Shown: positions 54,158 through 62,796 of the stretch, in pieces | Layout: every line of letters begins with the position of its first letter | Numbering within the stretch: position 1 is the stretch's first letter | Assembly: GCF_014645695.1 (NCBI RefSeq) | Contig: NZ_BMMF01000012.1 | Location: 1-64,000, forward strand | DNA length: 64,000 bases | DNA from: Salinarimonas ramus | Lineage (GTDB): Bacteria; Pseudomonadota; Alphaproteobacteria; Rhizobiales; Beijerinckiaceae | Direction: 5' to 3' | Made by a program: the position numbers and the translations under genes | Notes under the pieces: model-generated | The model's input: only the letters and a program-made list of their open reading frames with translations | Database searches by the model: none | What the model was told of the DNA's origin: nothing

Positions 54158-55207
54158 ATGAGGCGGGGCGCACGAATGCGGAAATCGGCGGAACGGGGGA
54201 ACGCGCACGGCGCGCGCAGGGCCGTTGCGGGGCGTTCGCCGGCCGACGTCTCGCTGCTTCGCGCCTTCTTCGACGCCTCGACGAGCTACGCCTTCGCCAA
54301 GGACCTGGACGGCCGCTACATCCTCGCCAACCGGCACTACCTCGACGCCTTCGGCATCGCGCGGCTGGAGGACCTCGTCGGCCTCACCGACAAGGACCGC
54401 TTCGGCTCGGCCGAGCCCTACAGCGCCAACGACCTGCGCGTGATCGAGGAAGGCCGTCCCATCGCGTTCGAGGAGGAGGCGCGCACCGCCGACGGCGAGC
54501 TGCGCCAGGCCATCTCCACCAAGTTCCCGGTCCTCGACGAGACGGGCAGCGTCATCGGGGTCGGCAGCATCTCCACCGACATCACCGAGCGCCGGCGCGC
54601 CGAGCGGCAGCGCTCCGTGCTGGTGGAAGAGCTGAACCACCGCGTGAAGAACACGCTCGCCATCGTGCAGGGCCTCGTGCGTCAGAGCTTCGGGCCGAAC
54701 CGCGACGCCGCCGCCGGTCTCGAGGCCTTCGAGGGCCGGCTGCGCGCGCTCGCCGCTTCCCACGACGTGCTCACCCGCGAGAGCTGGGAGCGCGCCTCCC
54801 TCGATACCATCGCCCGCGAGGCGTTCGCGGGTTGCGGCGTCGGGCTCGAGCGCGTGCGCATCGCGGGGCCGGAGGTCATGCTCGCGCCGAAGCAGGCGGT
54901 GAACGTGACGATGGCGCTCCACGAATTGTGCACGAACGCCCGCAAGTACGGCGCGCTCCACGGCGAGAGCGGTCTCGTCGTGCTCATGTGGCGGATCGCC
55001 GAGGGGCCGAGCCCGCGTCTCCAGATCGAGTGGCGGGAGGAGGGCGGCGCGCCCGTCGTGCCGCCGGAGCGGCGCGGCTTCGGCCTACGCATGGTGGAGG
55101 GCGTCCTGCGGGCCGAGCTCGGCGCGAGCGTCGCCTTCGACTTCGCGCCCGGCGGCTTCGCCTGCCACGTCGACGCCCCCGTCCCGACGGCCGAGGGCGC
55201 GGCATGA
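54158..55207 (+). CDS. PAS-HWE sensor histidine kinase
   Basis: The protein is 349 residues from the ATG at 54158; an in-frame GTG at 54032 would add 42 residues. A PAS domain (about 35-145, starting FFDASTSYAFAKDLDGRYIL) is followed by an HWE/HisKA_2-type kinase. His161 lies in EELNHRVKNTLAIVQ, and the N-box ALHELCTNARKYGAL follows. There is no membrane segment, so the sensor is cytoplasmic. HWE kinases are frequent in alphaproteobacteria and often serve general stress or light responses. It overlaps the response regulator gene by ATGA and probably phosphorylates its product. Confidence 0.88.
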   Translation: MRRGARMRKSAERGNAHGARRAVAGRSPADVSLLRAFFDASTSYAFAKDLDGRYILANRHYLDAFGIARLEDLVGLTDKDRFGSAEPYSANDLRVIEEGRPIAFEEEARTADGELRQAISTKFPVLDETGSVIGVGSISTDITERRRAERQRSVLVEELNHRVKNTLAIVQGLVRQSFGPNRDAAAGLEAFEGRLRALAASHDVLTRESWERASLDTIAREAFAGCGVGLERVRIAGPEVMLAPKQAVNVTMALHELCTNARKYGALHGESGLVVLMWRIAEGPSPRLQIEWREEGGAPVVPPERRGFGLRMVEGVLRAELGASVAFDFAPGGFACHVDAPVPTAEGAA

Positions 55208-55563
55208 CGCACCCGCTCACTGGAAAGCGCATCCTCATCGTCGAGGACGAGTTCATCGTCGCGATCGCGGCGGAGGACATGCTCATCGGTTTCGGCGCGA
55301 TCGTGGTTGGACCGGCCGCGACGGTGGCCGAGGGCCTCGCGCTGGCGACCCAGCCCCTCGACGGCGCGGTCCTCGACATCAACATGCATGGCGAGCGCAG
55401 CTATGCCGTCGCGCGTGCCCTGCGGGCGCGGGACGTTCCCTTCGTCTTCGCGACGGGCTATGCCGACGTGGACGGGAACGAGGTCGGGGAGAGCCCCGTC
55501 GTCGCCAAGCCCTACGGGGCGGACGAGCTCGGCGCGGCGCTCAGGCGCGCCATGCGGCTCTGA
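55204..55563 (+). CDS. Single-domain response regulator
   Basis: The 119-residue receiver domain has the acidic pocket (VEDE), phospho-acceptor Asp58 (LDINMHG), Thr84 (FATGY) and Lys102 (AKPYG). It has no output domain, so it must act by protein contact or as a phosphate sink. Its ATG overlaps the HWE kinase stop, making the kinase its obvious partner. Such pairs resemble those feeding the EcfG general stress pathway. Confidence 0.92.
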   Translation: MTHPLTGKRILIVEDEFIVAIAAEDMLIGFGAIVVGPAATVAEGLALATQPLDGAVLDINMHGERSYAVARALRARDVPFVFATGYADVDGNEVGESPVVAKPYGADELGAALRRAMRL

Positions 55564-55607
55564 GGCGACCCGCCCCGGAGACGATGTCCGCTAGGGGCGG
55601 GGAGACG

Positions 55608-56090
55608 ATGGCGCAACGGGACCTCGACCAGATGCTGCCGCGCATCCCGCGCACGCTGCTCCATCTCGTGTGGCGCGTCACCCGCGGGATGACGCTCGGC
55701 GTCCGCGGAATCGTGCGCGACGAGGCCGGGCGCGTCCTCCTCGTGCGCCACACCTACACGCCGGGCTGGCACTTCCCCGGCGGCGGGGTGGAGGCGGGCG
55801 AGACACCGCTCGAGGCGCTGGCGCGCGAGCTCGTCGAGGAGACCGGCGTCACATACGGCGAACGCCCACGTCTGCACGGCATCTTCTTCAACCGCGCAGT
55901 GTCGAACCGCGACCACGTCCTCGTCTACCTCGTCGAGGCAGCGGCGCGCGACGACGGCGCACGGCGGGCGCGCGAGATCGCGGAGGCGCGCTATTTCGAC
56001 GTCTCTGACCTGCCGGAGGACGTCACGCCGGGCACGCGCCGTCGTATCGCGGAGATCGTGAGCGGCGCGCCGGTGGGCGAGCGCTGGTGA
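55608..56090 (+). CDS. Nudix hydrolase
   Basis: The 160-residue protein has a complete Nudix box, GGGVEAGETPLEALAREL and then VEETG, so it should cleave a nucleoside diphosphate linked to another group, with Mg2+. The substrate is not predictable. Two equally good starts exist: GGAGACGATG occurs at both 55584 and 55608. I chose the second because the extra residues are not conserved-looking. It follows the response regulator gene on the same strand. Confidence 0.88.
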   Translation: MAQRDLDQMLPRIPRTLLHLVWRVTRGMTLGVRGIVRDEAGRVLLVRHTYTPGWHFPGGGVEAGETPLEALARELVEETGVTYGERPRLHGIFFNRAVSNRDHVLVYLVEAAARDDGARRAREIAEARYFDVSDLPEDVTPGTRRRIAEIVSGAPVGERW

Positions 56091-56334
56091 GGATGCGGCG
56101 TGCGCCACCCGCGCGTAGACGCGTGGCGGCGTGCCTGCTAAAGCGGTGCGCATCGATGGAGGGCGGGCATGACGAGGATGGAGCGACGACGAGCGCCGTG
56201 ACCGGGCATGCCTTCCGCTGCCCGGCCCGTCGCTGTCGCGCCCTTCGCCGCCCCGCCTCGCGCCGCGCCGTCGCGCGGTCCCTCCTCGTCTCCGGGCCTG
56301 TCGCCCCGGACCCCAGCCTTGCGATGCTGCCCTC

Positions 56335-56838
56335 ATGACCGAGCTCTCGCTGACCATCCGCCCGGAAATGCCCGGCGATTCCGATGCCATCGAGCGCCTG
56401 CACGAGCGCGCCTTCGGCCCCGGCCGCTTCGCGCGCTCGGCCTATCGCCTGCGCGAGGGCGCGCCGCACGATCCCACGCTGTCCTTCACGGCGAACGTGG
56501 GCACGCTGCTCGTCGGCTCCGTGCGGCTCTCGCCGATCTTCGCCGGGCGCGTGGCGGGGCTCGTTCTGGGGCCGCTCACGGTCGAGCCCGCCTTCGAGAA
56601 TCGCGGCATCGGGGCGGCTCTGATGAACCGCTCGCTCGCCGCCGCGCGGAAAGCCGGCCACGGGCTCGTGCTCCTGGTGGGCGACGAGCCCTATTACCGC
56701 CGCTTCGGCTTCGTGCCCGTCCCTCGCGGCCGCCTCGCCATGCCGGGCCCCGTCGACCCCGCGCGCTTCCTTGCTCTGGAGCTCGAGGCCGGCACGCTGG
56801 CCGAGGCGAAGGGCCCGGTCACGGCGGGGCGGGGATGA
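56335..56838 (+). CDS. GNAT-family N-acetyltransferase (YhbS-like)
   Basis: The 167-residue protein has a GNAT fold with the acetyl-CoA loop in PAFENRGIGAALMNRSL and a C-terminal PYYRRFGFVPVPRGRLAMPG typical of YhbS-like enzymes. The acceptor is unknown. The 244 bp in front contain only short GC-rich frames and no clear gene. Confidence 0.85.
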   Translation: MTELSLTIRPEMPGDSDAIERLHERAFGPGRFARSAYRLREGAPHDPTLSFTANVGTLLVGSVRLSPIFAGRVAGLVLGPLTVEPAFENRGIGAALMNRSLAAARKAGHGLVLLVGDEPYYRRFGFVPVPRGRLAMPGPVDPARFLALELEAGTLAEAKGPVTAGRG

Positions 56839-56848
56839 CGCGGCGATA

Positions 56849-57121
56849 TCAGACGAAGAAAGAGGCCACGATCAGGACCGCGGCGACGACGAACACCAAG
56901 GTCGAGATGATGCCGAGCCGGCCCATGTACCGGGCCTGCGCATTGTCGTCCGGGTTCGGGTCGACATTGTCGATGCGGCCGGGCTCGCGGCGCACGGGTG
57001 CGCCGGACTTGCGGCGTTTCCAGGTCTGGTAGGCGCCGAACGCGATGGCGAGCCCCAGCAGGATCGGCATGACGATGATGGTGAGGGACCAGACGAGCCC
57101 CTGTGCGCCCTCGGCTTCCAC
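56849..57121 (-). CDS. Twin-transmembrane hypothetical protein
   Basis: The 90-residue protein has one membrane helix near the N-terminus (LVWSLTIIVMPILLGLAIAF) and one at the C-terminus (IISTLVFVVAAVLIVASFFV), joined by a polar loop with KRRKSGAPVRREPGRIDNVD. No family is recognised. It lies 10 bp from the convergent GNAT gene and is read alone. Confidence 0.65.
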   Translation of the reverse strand: MEAEGAQGLVWSLTIIVMPILLGLAIAFGAYQTWKRRKSGAPVRREPGRIDNVDPNPDDNAQARYMGRLGIISTLVFVVAAVLIVASFFV

Positions 57122-57223
57122 GCGCCGCTCTCCTCTTCCGCTACGCTGTGACGGCGGGTCAACAGGTGCGGCGGGCCGGCGGTTCCTGCGGCTCTTCCGC
57201 GAGCCGAAATGCGCAAAGCGCGA

Positions 57224-57694
57224 TCAGCCGCGTCGCGGCAGGCCGATCCAGCGGGGCGTGCGGGCGCGATAGGCGTCGAACTCGGCGCCGAACGTGCGCT
57301 CCAGCGCCCGCTCCTCGGGCACCACCACGCAGAGCGTCATCGCCGCCAGATAGAGCCCCACGCCGATGGCGGCGCCTGTCGGCGCATACGTCGCGAGGCT
57401 CGCGAGCGGCAGGAGGAAGGCGAGGTAGATCGGGTTGCGGCTCCAGGCGAAGGTACCGCTCGTCACGAGACGGCGCGGCTCGCCGAAGGAGGAGGCCTCC
57501 AGCGCGAGCCCCATCTCGCGCTGGAGCGCGGCGACGATACCGATGAAGGCGAGGCCCGCGATCACCAGCGGGAGAAGGCGCGGGGAGAGGGCGGCTATGT
57601 CCTCGCCGAGCCGCGGCTCGAGCCCGGCGGTGACGAGGAAGGCGACGGCCCAGGTCGACCACGCGACGACGGCGCTGCGATGGGGCAGGGACAT
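57224..57694 (-). CDS. Isoprenylcysteine carboxyl methyltransferase-like membrane protein
   Basis: The protein is 156 residues from the ATG at 57694, with four or five membrane helices. The C-terminal region SRNPIYLAFLLPLASLATY, EERALERTFGAEFDAY and RTPRWIG is the conserved SAM-binding part of the ICMT/PEMT-like family. Bacterial members methylate small or lipid substrates that are mostly unknown. It is monocistronic. Confidence 0.8.
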   Translation of the reverse strand: MSLPHRSAVVAWSTWAVAFLVTAGLEPRLGEDIAALSPRLLPLVIAGLAFIGIVAALQREMGLALEASSFGEPRRLVTSGTFAWSRNPIYLAFLLPLASLATYAPTGAAIGVGLYLAAMTLCVVVPEERALERTFGAEFDAYRARTPRWIGLPRRG

Positions 57695-57807
57695 GGGGCG
57701 GCTCCCGAGACGGTCCGGCGGTTTCGCGCCGGACCATAGGGGATAGCCTTGAACGAAGCGTGCATGCGCGCCGGGGAGCGTTCGCCGCTGTCCCGGCGCG
57801 CGGTGCG

Positions 57808-58545
57808 TCAGGCGCCCTCGACGCGGGCGAAGGCGCGTACCCACATGGCGCACACGCCCGAGCGGACGATGTCGTCCGCCCCGAACTCGATGATGGGCAC
57901 GGGCAGCTCCTGCTCGCGGATCATCGCGATCACCTGCGCGAGGCCGGACGTCTCCTTGAGGTCGCACTGGCCGACGTCGCCGTTGACGACGGCGGTGCAA
58001 TCCTCGCCGAGACGCGTGAGGAAGGTCTTCATCTCCTGGAGCGTCGCGTTCTGCGCCTCGTCGAGGAGCACGAACGTATCCGACCAGGAGCGTCCGCGCA
58101 TGACCTCGAAGGGCACCATCTCGATCTCGCCGTTCTTCATGGCGATGTCGAAGGCGCCCCGCCCGATGCGCTCGCGGATCGTGTCGACCACGGGCACGGC
58201 CCACGGCGCGAACTTCTCCTCCAGCGTGCCGGGAAAGAAGCCGAGGGATCGGCCGGCGGGGACGTTGGGGCGGGTGAGCACGATGCGGCCGATGCGGCGC
58301 TGACGGAAGAGGTCGGCGGCGTGGGCCGCGGCCATCCAGGTCTTGCCGGTGCCGGCGGGCCCGAGGACGATCGTCTGCGGATGCGTCCTGAGGGCCGAGA
58401 GATAGGCGGCCTGCGTGGCGTTGAGAGGCTTGATCGGGGCGAGGCTGCGCTCGTGGTCGAATTTCCCACCGTGCAGCTCGACGATCTCAGCGGCTTCGAA
58501 GGAGCGACGGGTGCGGCGCTTCTGCTTGTCGTAACGCTTGCTCAA
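57808..58545 (-). CDS. PhoH-family ATPase
   Basis: The protein is 245 residues from a TTG start with GGAG nearby. It has Walker A GPAGTGKT (62-69), Walker B VLLDEAQN and the PhoH body LTRPNVPAGRSLGFFPGTLE. PhoH proteins are cytoplasmic ATPases related to helicases and linked to phosphate starvation or RNA handling. The KH/PhoH-L type of genes (ybeY, ybeZ) is not next to it, so this is the short stand-alone form. No Pho box was identified upstream. Confidence 0.88.
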   Translation of the reverse strand: MSKRYDKQKRRTRRSFEAAEIVELHGGKFDHERSLAPIKPLNATQAAYLSALRTHPQTIVLGPAGTGKTWMAAAHAADLFRQRRIGRIVLTRPNVPAGRSLGFFPGTLEEKFAPWAVPVVDTIRERIGRGAFDIAMKNGEIEMVPFEVMRGRSWSDTFVLLDEAQNATLQEMKTFLTRLGEDCTAVVNGDVGQCDLKETSGLAQVIAMIREQELPVPIIEFGADDIVRSGVCAMWVRAFARVEGA

Positions 58546-59077
58546 CGGCCTGTCTCCTCGACGGTGACGCAGGACCACCGCCCCGGGCGCCGCGTCGGTG
58601 CGTCCGGAGCGCCTCTCTCGGAGGGGCTCTCGCAGGGACCCGCCGGGGGGCCCGTGGAGGGGGTTGGTGGCTGGCGACGGAGCGGGACGTCGAAGGGACC
58701 TCGATGCCGGCACGCGCCGGGAGGCTGCGGCTGGCTGCGCCGCGATCGCGATGCGGAAGGTCTGCGCGACGCTTCACACGATCCTCGCCGGTTCGAGGGA
58801 CCCGCTCCGAGGAGCGAGGTGGCCGATTCGTATGACGATTGTATTCACACGACGGGCACGGACGCGAGTCCGTGCCGCAGCGTCTTGCAGAACGCGCTGT
58901 GGAGCGCGGCGGTTCGGGCAGGGCCGGCGATCGTGTTCTCGGCGTCGGTCCGGGAGTGAGCCGCGCTCCGCGCCATTCCGCCGCGCCCCCGGATCGCGAA
59001 TGCCTCGTCCTCGTTGCCTCGCGACCATGCCCGCGCGTGCGCGGGCTCACCCTGCGCGACCCTAAAAGGAGCGCCCC
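58546..59077. other. 532-bp region without a recognised gene
   Basis: This divergent gap between phoH and a small membrane gene has no convincing ORF. Minus-strand frames here are Arg/Pro-rich shadow frames. A less GC-rich stretch at 58828-58855 (CGTATGACGATTGTATTCAC) is the best place for a promoter. No tRNA, riboswitch or operator is recognised. Confidence 0.4.
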
Positions 59078-59314
59078 ATGAACCTCTTCGAGTATCTCCC
59101 CGCGAACAACCTGATGATCCTGGGCCTCAGCCTCGTCGTGCTGATCGCCCTGTTCGCCTGGTTCCTGCGCAGCCGCGCGAACCGCAACGCCGCCTCCAAC
59201 GCCTTCTCCGGCGATTCCGATCGCTCGGCGCTCGCCCGCAAGGCGGAGCACTCGGACCGCGACGCGTCGATCCCGCGCACGACCGACGAGCAGAAGCGTC
59301 ATCCGAGCCGGTGA
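59078..59314 (+). CDS. Small single-pass membrane protein
   Basis: The 78-residue protein has one hydrophobic helix (about residues 12-30, LMILGLSLVVLIALFAWFL) and a polar C-terminus rich in Arg, Ser and Asp. An AAAAGGAG ribosome site precedes the ATG. No family is recognised. It ends 4 bp from the convergent crtC gene, at the edge of the photosynthesis gene cluster. Confidence 0.7.
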   Translation: MNLFEYLPANNLMILGLSLVVLIALFAWFLRSRANRNAASNAFSGDSDRSALARKAEHSDRDASIPRTTDEQKRHPSR

Positions 59315-59318
59315 GCGC

Positions 59319-60347
59319 TCACCACACCGTCCGCGGCATCCGGAACGGCAGCAGCGTCTGCACCCAGCCCTTGGTGAACCGGGGCATGGACAGGCTCTCG
59401 TGCATGGCGCGGACGTCCTCGCCCAAGAGGCGGGTCGTGATCTCGGAGCGGGTGTAGAAGGGCGTGTCCTCGAAGGTCTTCACGAGGCGCGGGGCGGCGC
59501 CCGGGTCGGCGCGCGTCTCGCGGGGCATGCGCCAGATCGTGCCCGGCGGCAGCGCCGCGAGCGGCGGCGTCGCGAGGTCGTCGACGGTGCCGTCGCGGCC
59601 GATGTCGAGCGCCAGCACCTGACGCGAGCCGTCGAGACGCACGACGTCGTAGAGCACGCAGGCGCCCCGCGAGGTGGGTGCGCGCGACCAGTTCCACCAG
59701 TCGAAATCGGCCTCGAGCGGACGCTCGCCGAAGTTCATGTCGAAATACGCGTCGCCCGAGAAGCTCAGCCCGGGATGCTCCAGCGTCACCTCCGCGCGGG
59801 AGGCCGGGGCGATGGGCCACCACATGTGCCGCCCGCCGGCATCGAGCGCGAAGATCTGCGGCGTTTCCCCAGACGGCGTGAGGCGCACGCGCCCCTTCAG
59901 CCGCCCGGGCACGGGCATCGTGCGCTCGTCGAACTCGACGACGAGCGCGCCGTCTTCCCAGCGCATCTGCGAAGGGCCGATCTCGAGCGTCGTCGCGTCC
60001 CGCGAGAGCGCCCCGCGGCGGCGCTCGGTGAGCGCCCAGCGCTTGTGGCCGTGGCCGTAGAGGACGACGTTCATCGCCGGGAAGTCGTGCGGGTCCGCCG
60101 GCCGGCCGGTCCTCGCGCCCTTGCGCCGCGCCCAGGCGTAGTAGGGCGAGAACACGTTGCCGATGAACGCGATGATGGTGAGGCCCAGCTTGCCGTCGTC
60201 GCTCAGGACGTCGACGTACCACCAGCAATACCCGTCGTCCGCGACCGTGCGGTCGAATCGGAATCGCGGGAGATCAGATGCGCCGCGGTCCAGCCCGAGA
60301 GCGCCGCCATCGGCACTCCCGCTCCCGGATGCACGCTCCCCCCGCAC
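59319..60347 (-). CDS. crtC: Carotenoid 1,2-hydratase (hydroxyneurosporene synthase)
   Basis: CrtC adds water across the psi-end of acyclic carotenoids such as neurosporene or lycopene, on the way to spheroidene or spirilloxanthin. Conserved features include RFRFDRTVADDGYCWWYVDV, IGNVFSPYYAWARR, NVVLYGHGHKRWALTERRR, the HPGLSFSGDAYFDMNFGERP region and WNWSR. No ATG exists at the expected place. The best start is GTG at 60347, inside crtD, giving 342 residues and a 145-bp overlap. The true start could be an even rarer codon. It is read with crtD. Confidence 0.9.
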   Translation of the reverse strand: MRGERASGSGSADGGALGLDRGASDLPRFRFDRTVADDGYCWWYVDVLSDDGKLGLTIIAFIGNVFSPYYAWARRKGARTGRPADPHDFPAMNVVLYGHGHKRWALTERRRGALSRDATTLEIGPSQMRWEDGALVVEFDERTMPVPGRLKGRVRLTPSGETPQIFALDAGGRHMWWPIAPASRAEVTLEHPGLSFSGDAYFDMNFGERPLEADFDWWNWSRAPTSRGACVLYDVVRLDGSRQVLALDIGRDGTVDDLATPPLAALPPGTIWRMPRETRADPGAAPRLVKTFEDTPFYTRSEITTRLLGEDVRAMHESLSMPRFTKGWVQTLLPFRMPRTVW

Positions 60348-61798
60348 AGGTAGAACCCCGCCAGCCTCGTGCGCACGCTCGGGCGCTCGAAGCTCGCGTT
60401 CCAGCCGTGGCTCGCCCGCCCGTAGAGCGCGCCCCCCGTCCCCGGGAACATCCGCTCGAAGTCGCTCGGCGTCGTGATCCGCAAGGCCTCCGGCCGGCGC
60501 TCCACCGACAGGCCGAGGCGGGACAGGTGCCGAAAGGTCGCCGTCTCGCATGTGGCGATCTCCTCTTCGCTGAAGGGGCGGACGTCGCCGGTCGCCGGCG
60601 CGTTGACGATCATGAACAGACGCTCGGGCGCGTCCTCGGCGGCGCCGTCGATCCGGGCGCCGGCATCGTCGCGGTCCTGGGCGCACACGTAGACGGTGGG
60701 CTCGCCGGGGAGCCGGCCGCGATCGAGGATCGCTTCGAACTCGGCCGGGTAGTTCCGCGAGAAGAACACGCTGTGGCGCGCCAGCGGGAAGCCCCGCGTC
60801 GGCGCGTGGAGCGAGAGCGTCAGCGCCGAGAGCGAGCGCTGCGACGCCGCCATGGCCGGTACGGCACGGGCGGCCTCGCGGCCGAGGATGCCCGCGGCGA
60901 TCGCGCCCGAATCGGCGTTGGCGACGACCCGCGCGGCGTGGATGCGCTCGCCCTCGCCCGTGACCACGCCGACGACGCGCCCGCCCTCGACGAGGACCTC
61001 GCGCGCCGTGCAGCCGAAGCGGAAGAGCGCGCCGCGCTCGACGGCCAGTGCGTGCAGCGCTTGCGCCAGCCGCTGCATGCCGCCCTCGACCAGCCACACG
61101 CCCGCCTGCTCGACATGGGCGATCAGCATCAGCGTCGCCGGCGCGAGATAGGGCGAGGAGCCGGTATAGGTGGCGTAGCGCCCGAAGAGCTGGGCGAGGC
61201 GCTCGTCGCGGAAGAACCCTGCGAGCGCCGGCATGAGGTTGGTGAAGGGGCGGATCGCCATGAGCTTGTGGGCGCCGAACATGCCCTGGCTCGCCATCAG
61301 CCGCGGCAGCGAGGGCTCCTCGGCGCGGATGAAGGGTTCGTCCAGCATCCGGAAGACTTCTTCCGAGGCTCGGCAGAAATCCCGGAAGCCGCGGGCCTCC
61401 CGTGCCCCGGCGAAGTCGCCGATCGCGTCGGCCGAGCGCTCCACGTCGGCGAAGAGATCGAGCCGCGCGCGCTCCGGCGGCCCCTCGGCGTCCCAGGCGT
61501 GGCGGGCGAGCACCTGCGCCTGGCGCAGAGGGAGGCGCTCGTCGAGGGAGGCGCCCGCCGCCTCGAAGATCGCGTCGAAGACGCCGCGGAGCGTCAGCAC
61601 GGTGGGGCCCGAATCGACCCGCGCCTCGCCGATCGCGACCTCGCGCATCTTGCCGCCGGGCGCCGCCCCGCGCTCGAGCACCGTCACGGGCCGGCCGGAG
61701 GCCGCGACCAGCAGGGCGCAGACGAGCCCCCCGATCCCGGCGCCGATCACGACCGTCCCGTCTCTCGTCTCGTCTTTTCCGCCGGGTCCGAAGTTCAC
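60203..61798 (-). CDS. crtD: Acyclic carotenoid 3,4-desaturase (methoxyneurosporene dehydrogenase type)
   Basis: CrtD introduces the C3-C4 double bond after hydration and methylation of acyclic carotenoids. The 531-residue phytoene-desaturase-family flavoprotein starts with GTG and has the FAD fold VVIGAGIGGLVCALLVAASG. Near the C-terminus it has GFYLCGGSVHPGAGVPMAAL, as in all CrtI/CrtD proteins. The last about 20 residues (RDSDSTARSRTTGIAGG) run into crtC in another frame and are not conserved-looking. Transcription starts from the PpsR-site region shared with crtE. Confidence 0.93.
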   Translation of the reverse strand: MNFGPGGKDETRDGTVVIGAGIGGLVCALLVAASGRPVTVLERGAAPGGKMREVAIGEARVDSGPTVLTLRGVFDAIFEAAGASLDERLPLRQAQVLARHAWDAEGPPERARLDLFADVERSADAIGDFAGAREARGFRDFCRASEEVFRMLDEPFIRAEEPSLPRLMASQGMFGAHKLMAIRPFTNLMPALAGFFRDERLAQLFGRYATYTGSSPYLAPATLMLIAHVEQAGVWLVEGGMQRLAQALHALAVERGALFRFGCTAREVLVEGGRVVGVVTGEGERIHAARVVANADSGAIAAGILGREAARAVPAMAASQRSLSALTLSLHAPTRGFPLARHSVFFSRNYPAEFEAILDRGRLPGEPTVYVCAQDRDDAGARIDGAAEDAPERLFMIVNAPATGDVRPFSEEEIATCETATFRHLSRLGLSVERRPEALRITTPSDFERMFPGTGGALYGRASHGWNASFERPSVRTRLAGFYLCGGSVHPGAGVPMAALSGWTAAHLISRDSDSTARSRTTGIAGGTSTS

Positions 61799-61833
61799 CG
61801 AAGCATCCTGGCCGTTGACACCACGCTAGGCTA

Positions 61834-61851
61834 TGTCAGTCTAGATTGACA
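61834..61851. promoter_or_regulatory. PpsR/CrtJ operator, crtD-crtE control region, site 1
   Basis: TGTCAGTCTAGATTGACA matches TGT-N12-ACA, the consensus of the PpsR/CrtJ aerobic repressor of photosynthesis genes. It lies midway between the divergent crtD and crtE starts and can control both. TTGACA at its right end could serve as a -35 element toward crtE. Confidence 0.85.
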
Positions 61852-61859
61852 GTCTATAG

Positions 61860-61877
61860 AGACAAAACCGATTGACA
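61860..61877. promoter_or_regulatory. Degenerate PpsR/CrtJ half-site pair, site 2
   Basis: AGACAAAACCGATTGACA keeps the right half (TGACA) and has a weakened left half (AGACA instead of TGTCA). It follows site 1 after exactly 8 bp, the spacing at which CrtJ tetramers bind two sites cooperatively. It is likely a weak partner of site 1. Confidence 0.55.
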
Positions 61878-61910
61878 GAACTCGATCGGACAACAGCCCG
61901 GGAGGCCCGC

Positions 61911-62780
61911 ATGGACGCCGGATCGCGTATCGAACGCACTCTCGAGGCCGCGCTCGCGCGAGCGGGCGGCGAGGATGCGCCGCCGCTCGTCGCGTCCGCG
62001 ATGCGCTATGCCGTCTTTCCCGGCGGGGCGCGCATCCGCCCGCGCCTGGCGCTGGGCGTCGCCGCCGCCTGCGGCGGGAGCGCGCCGGGCCTGGCGGAGG
62101 CCGCGGCGGCCTCGATCGAGCTCCTGCACTGCGCCTCCCTCGTCCACGACGACCTGCCCTGCTTCGACGACGCCTCGACGCGGCGCGGCAAGATCTCGGT
62201 CCATTGCGCCTTCGGCGAGCCGCTCGCGGTGCTCGCCGGCGACGGCTTGATCGTGCTCGCCTTCGAGGTCCTCGCCCGCGCCGGCGCTGCCGCGCCCCAG
62301 CGCCTCGCCCCGCTCGTGACCACGATCGCGGCGGCCACCGGCATGCCCAACGGCATCGTCGCGGGCCAGGCCTGGGAGAGCGAGCCGGCGATCGACCTCG
62401 CGCTCTACCACCGCGCCAAGACCGGCGCGCTCTTCTCCGCGGCGACCCGCGCCGGCGCGATCGCCGCCGGCGGCGACCCGGAGGCCTGGCGTCCGCTCGG
62501 CGATTATATCGGCGAGGCCTACCAGGTCGCGGACGACCTCCACGACATCGCCTCCTCCGCCGAGGAGATCGGCAAGCCGACGGGCCAGGACGCGATGCAC
62601 GGGCGCGCCAGCGCCCCGGCGCTGCTCGGCGTCGAGGGCGCCATCGACCGGCTCGAGGAGCTCGTCGCCCGCGCCATCGCCTCGATCCCCCCCTGCGAGG
62701 GCGCGGGCGAGCTGCGCGCCGTGATCCAGCACGCATCGAAGCGATTCGTGCCCAAGAGCCTCGCGCGGGTCGCGGCCTGA
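61911..62780 (+). CDS. crtE: Geranylgeranyl diphosphate synthase
   Basis: CrtE condenses isoprenoid units to the C20 precursor for carotenoids and the bacteriochlorophyll tail. The 289-residue protein has the first Asp-rich motif DDLPCFDD (80-87), the second motif DDLHD (208-212) and FPGGARIRPRLALGV. GGAGG lies 5 bp before the ATG at 61911, so the longer frame from 61872 is not used. crtF follows after 16 bp. Confidence 0.95.
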   Translation: MDAGSRIERTLEAALARAGGEDAPPLVASAMRYAVFPGGARIRPRLALGVAAACGGSAPGLAEAAAASIELLHCASLVHDDLPCFDDASTRRGKISVHCAFGEPLAVLAGDGLIVLAFEVLARAGAAAPQRLAPLVTTIAAATGMPNGIVAGQAWESEPAIDLALYHRAKTGALFSAATRAGAIAAGGDPEAWRPLGDYIGEAYQVADDLHDIASSAEEIGKPTGQDAMHGRASAPALLGVEGAIDRLEELVARAIASIPPCEGAGELRAVIQHASKRFVPKSLARVAA

Positions 62781-62796
62781 TCCGGACGAGACGCGC

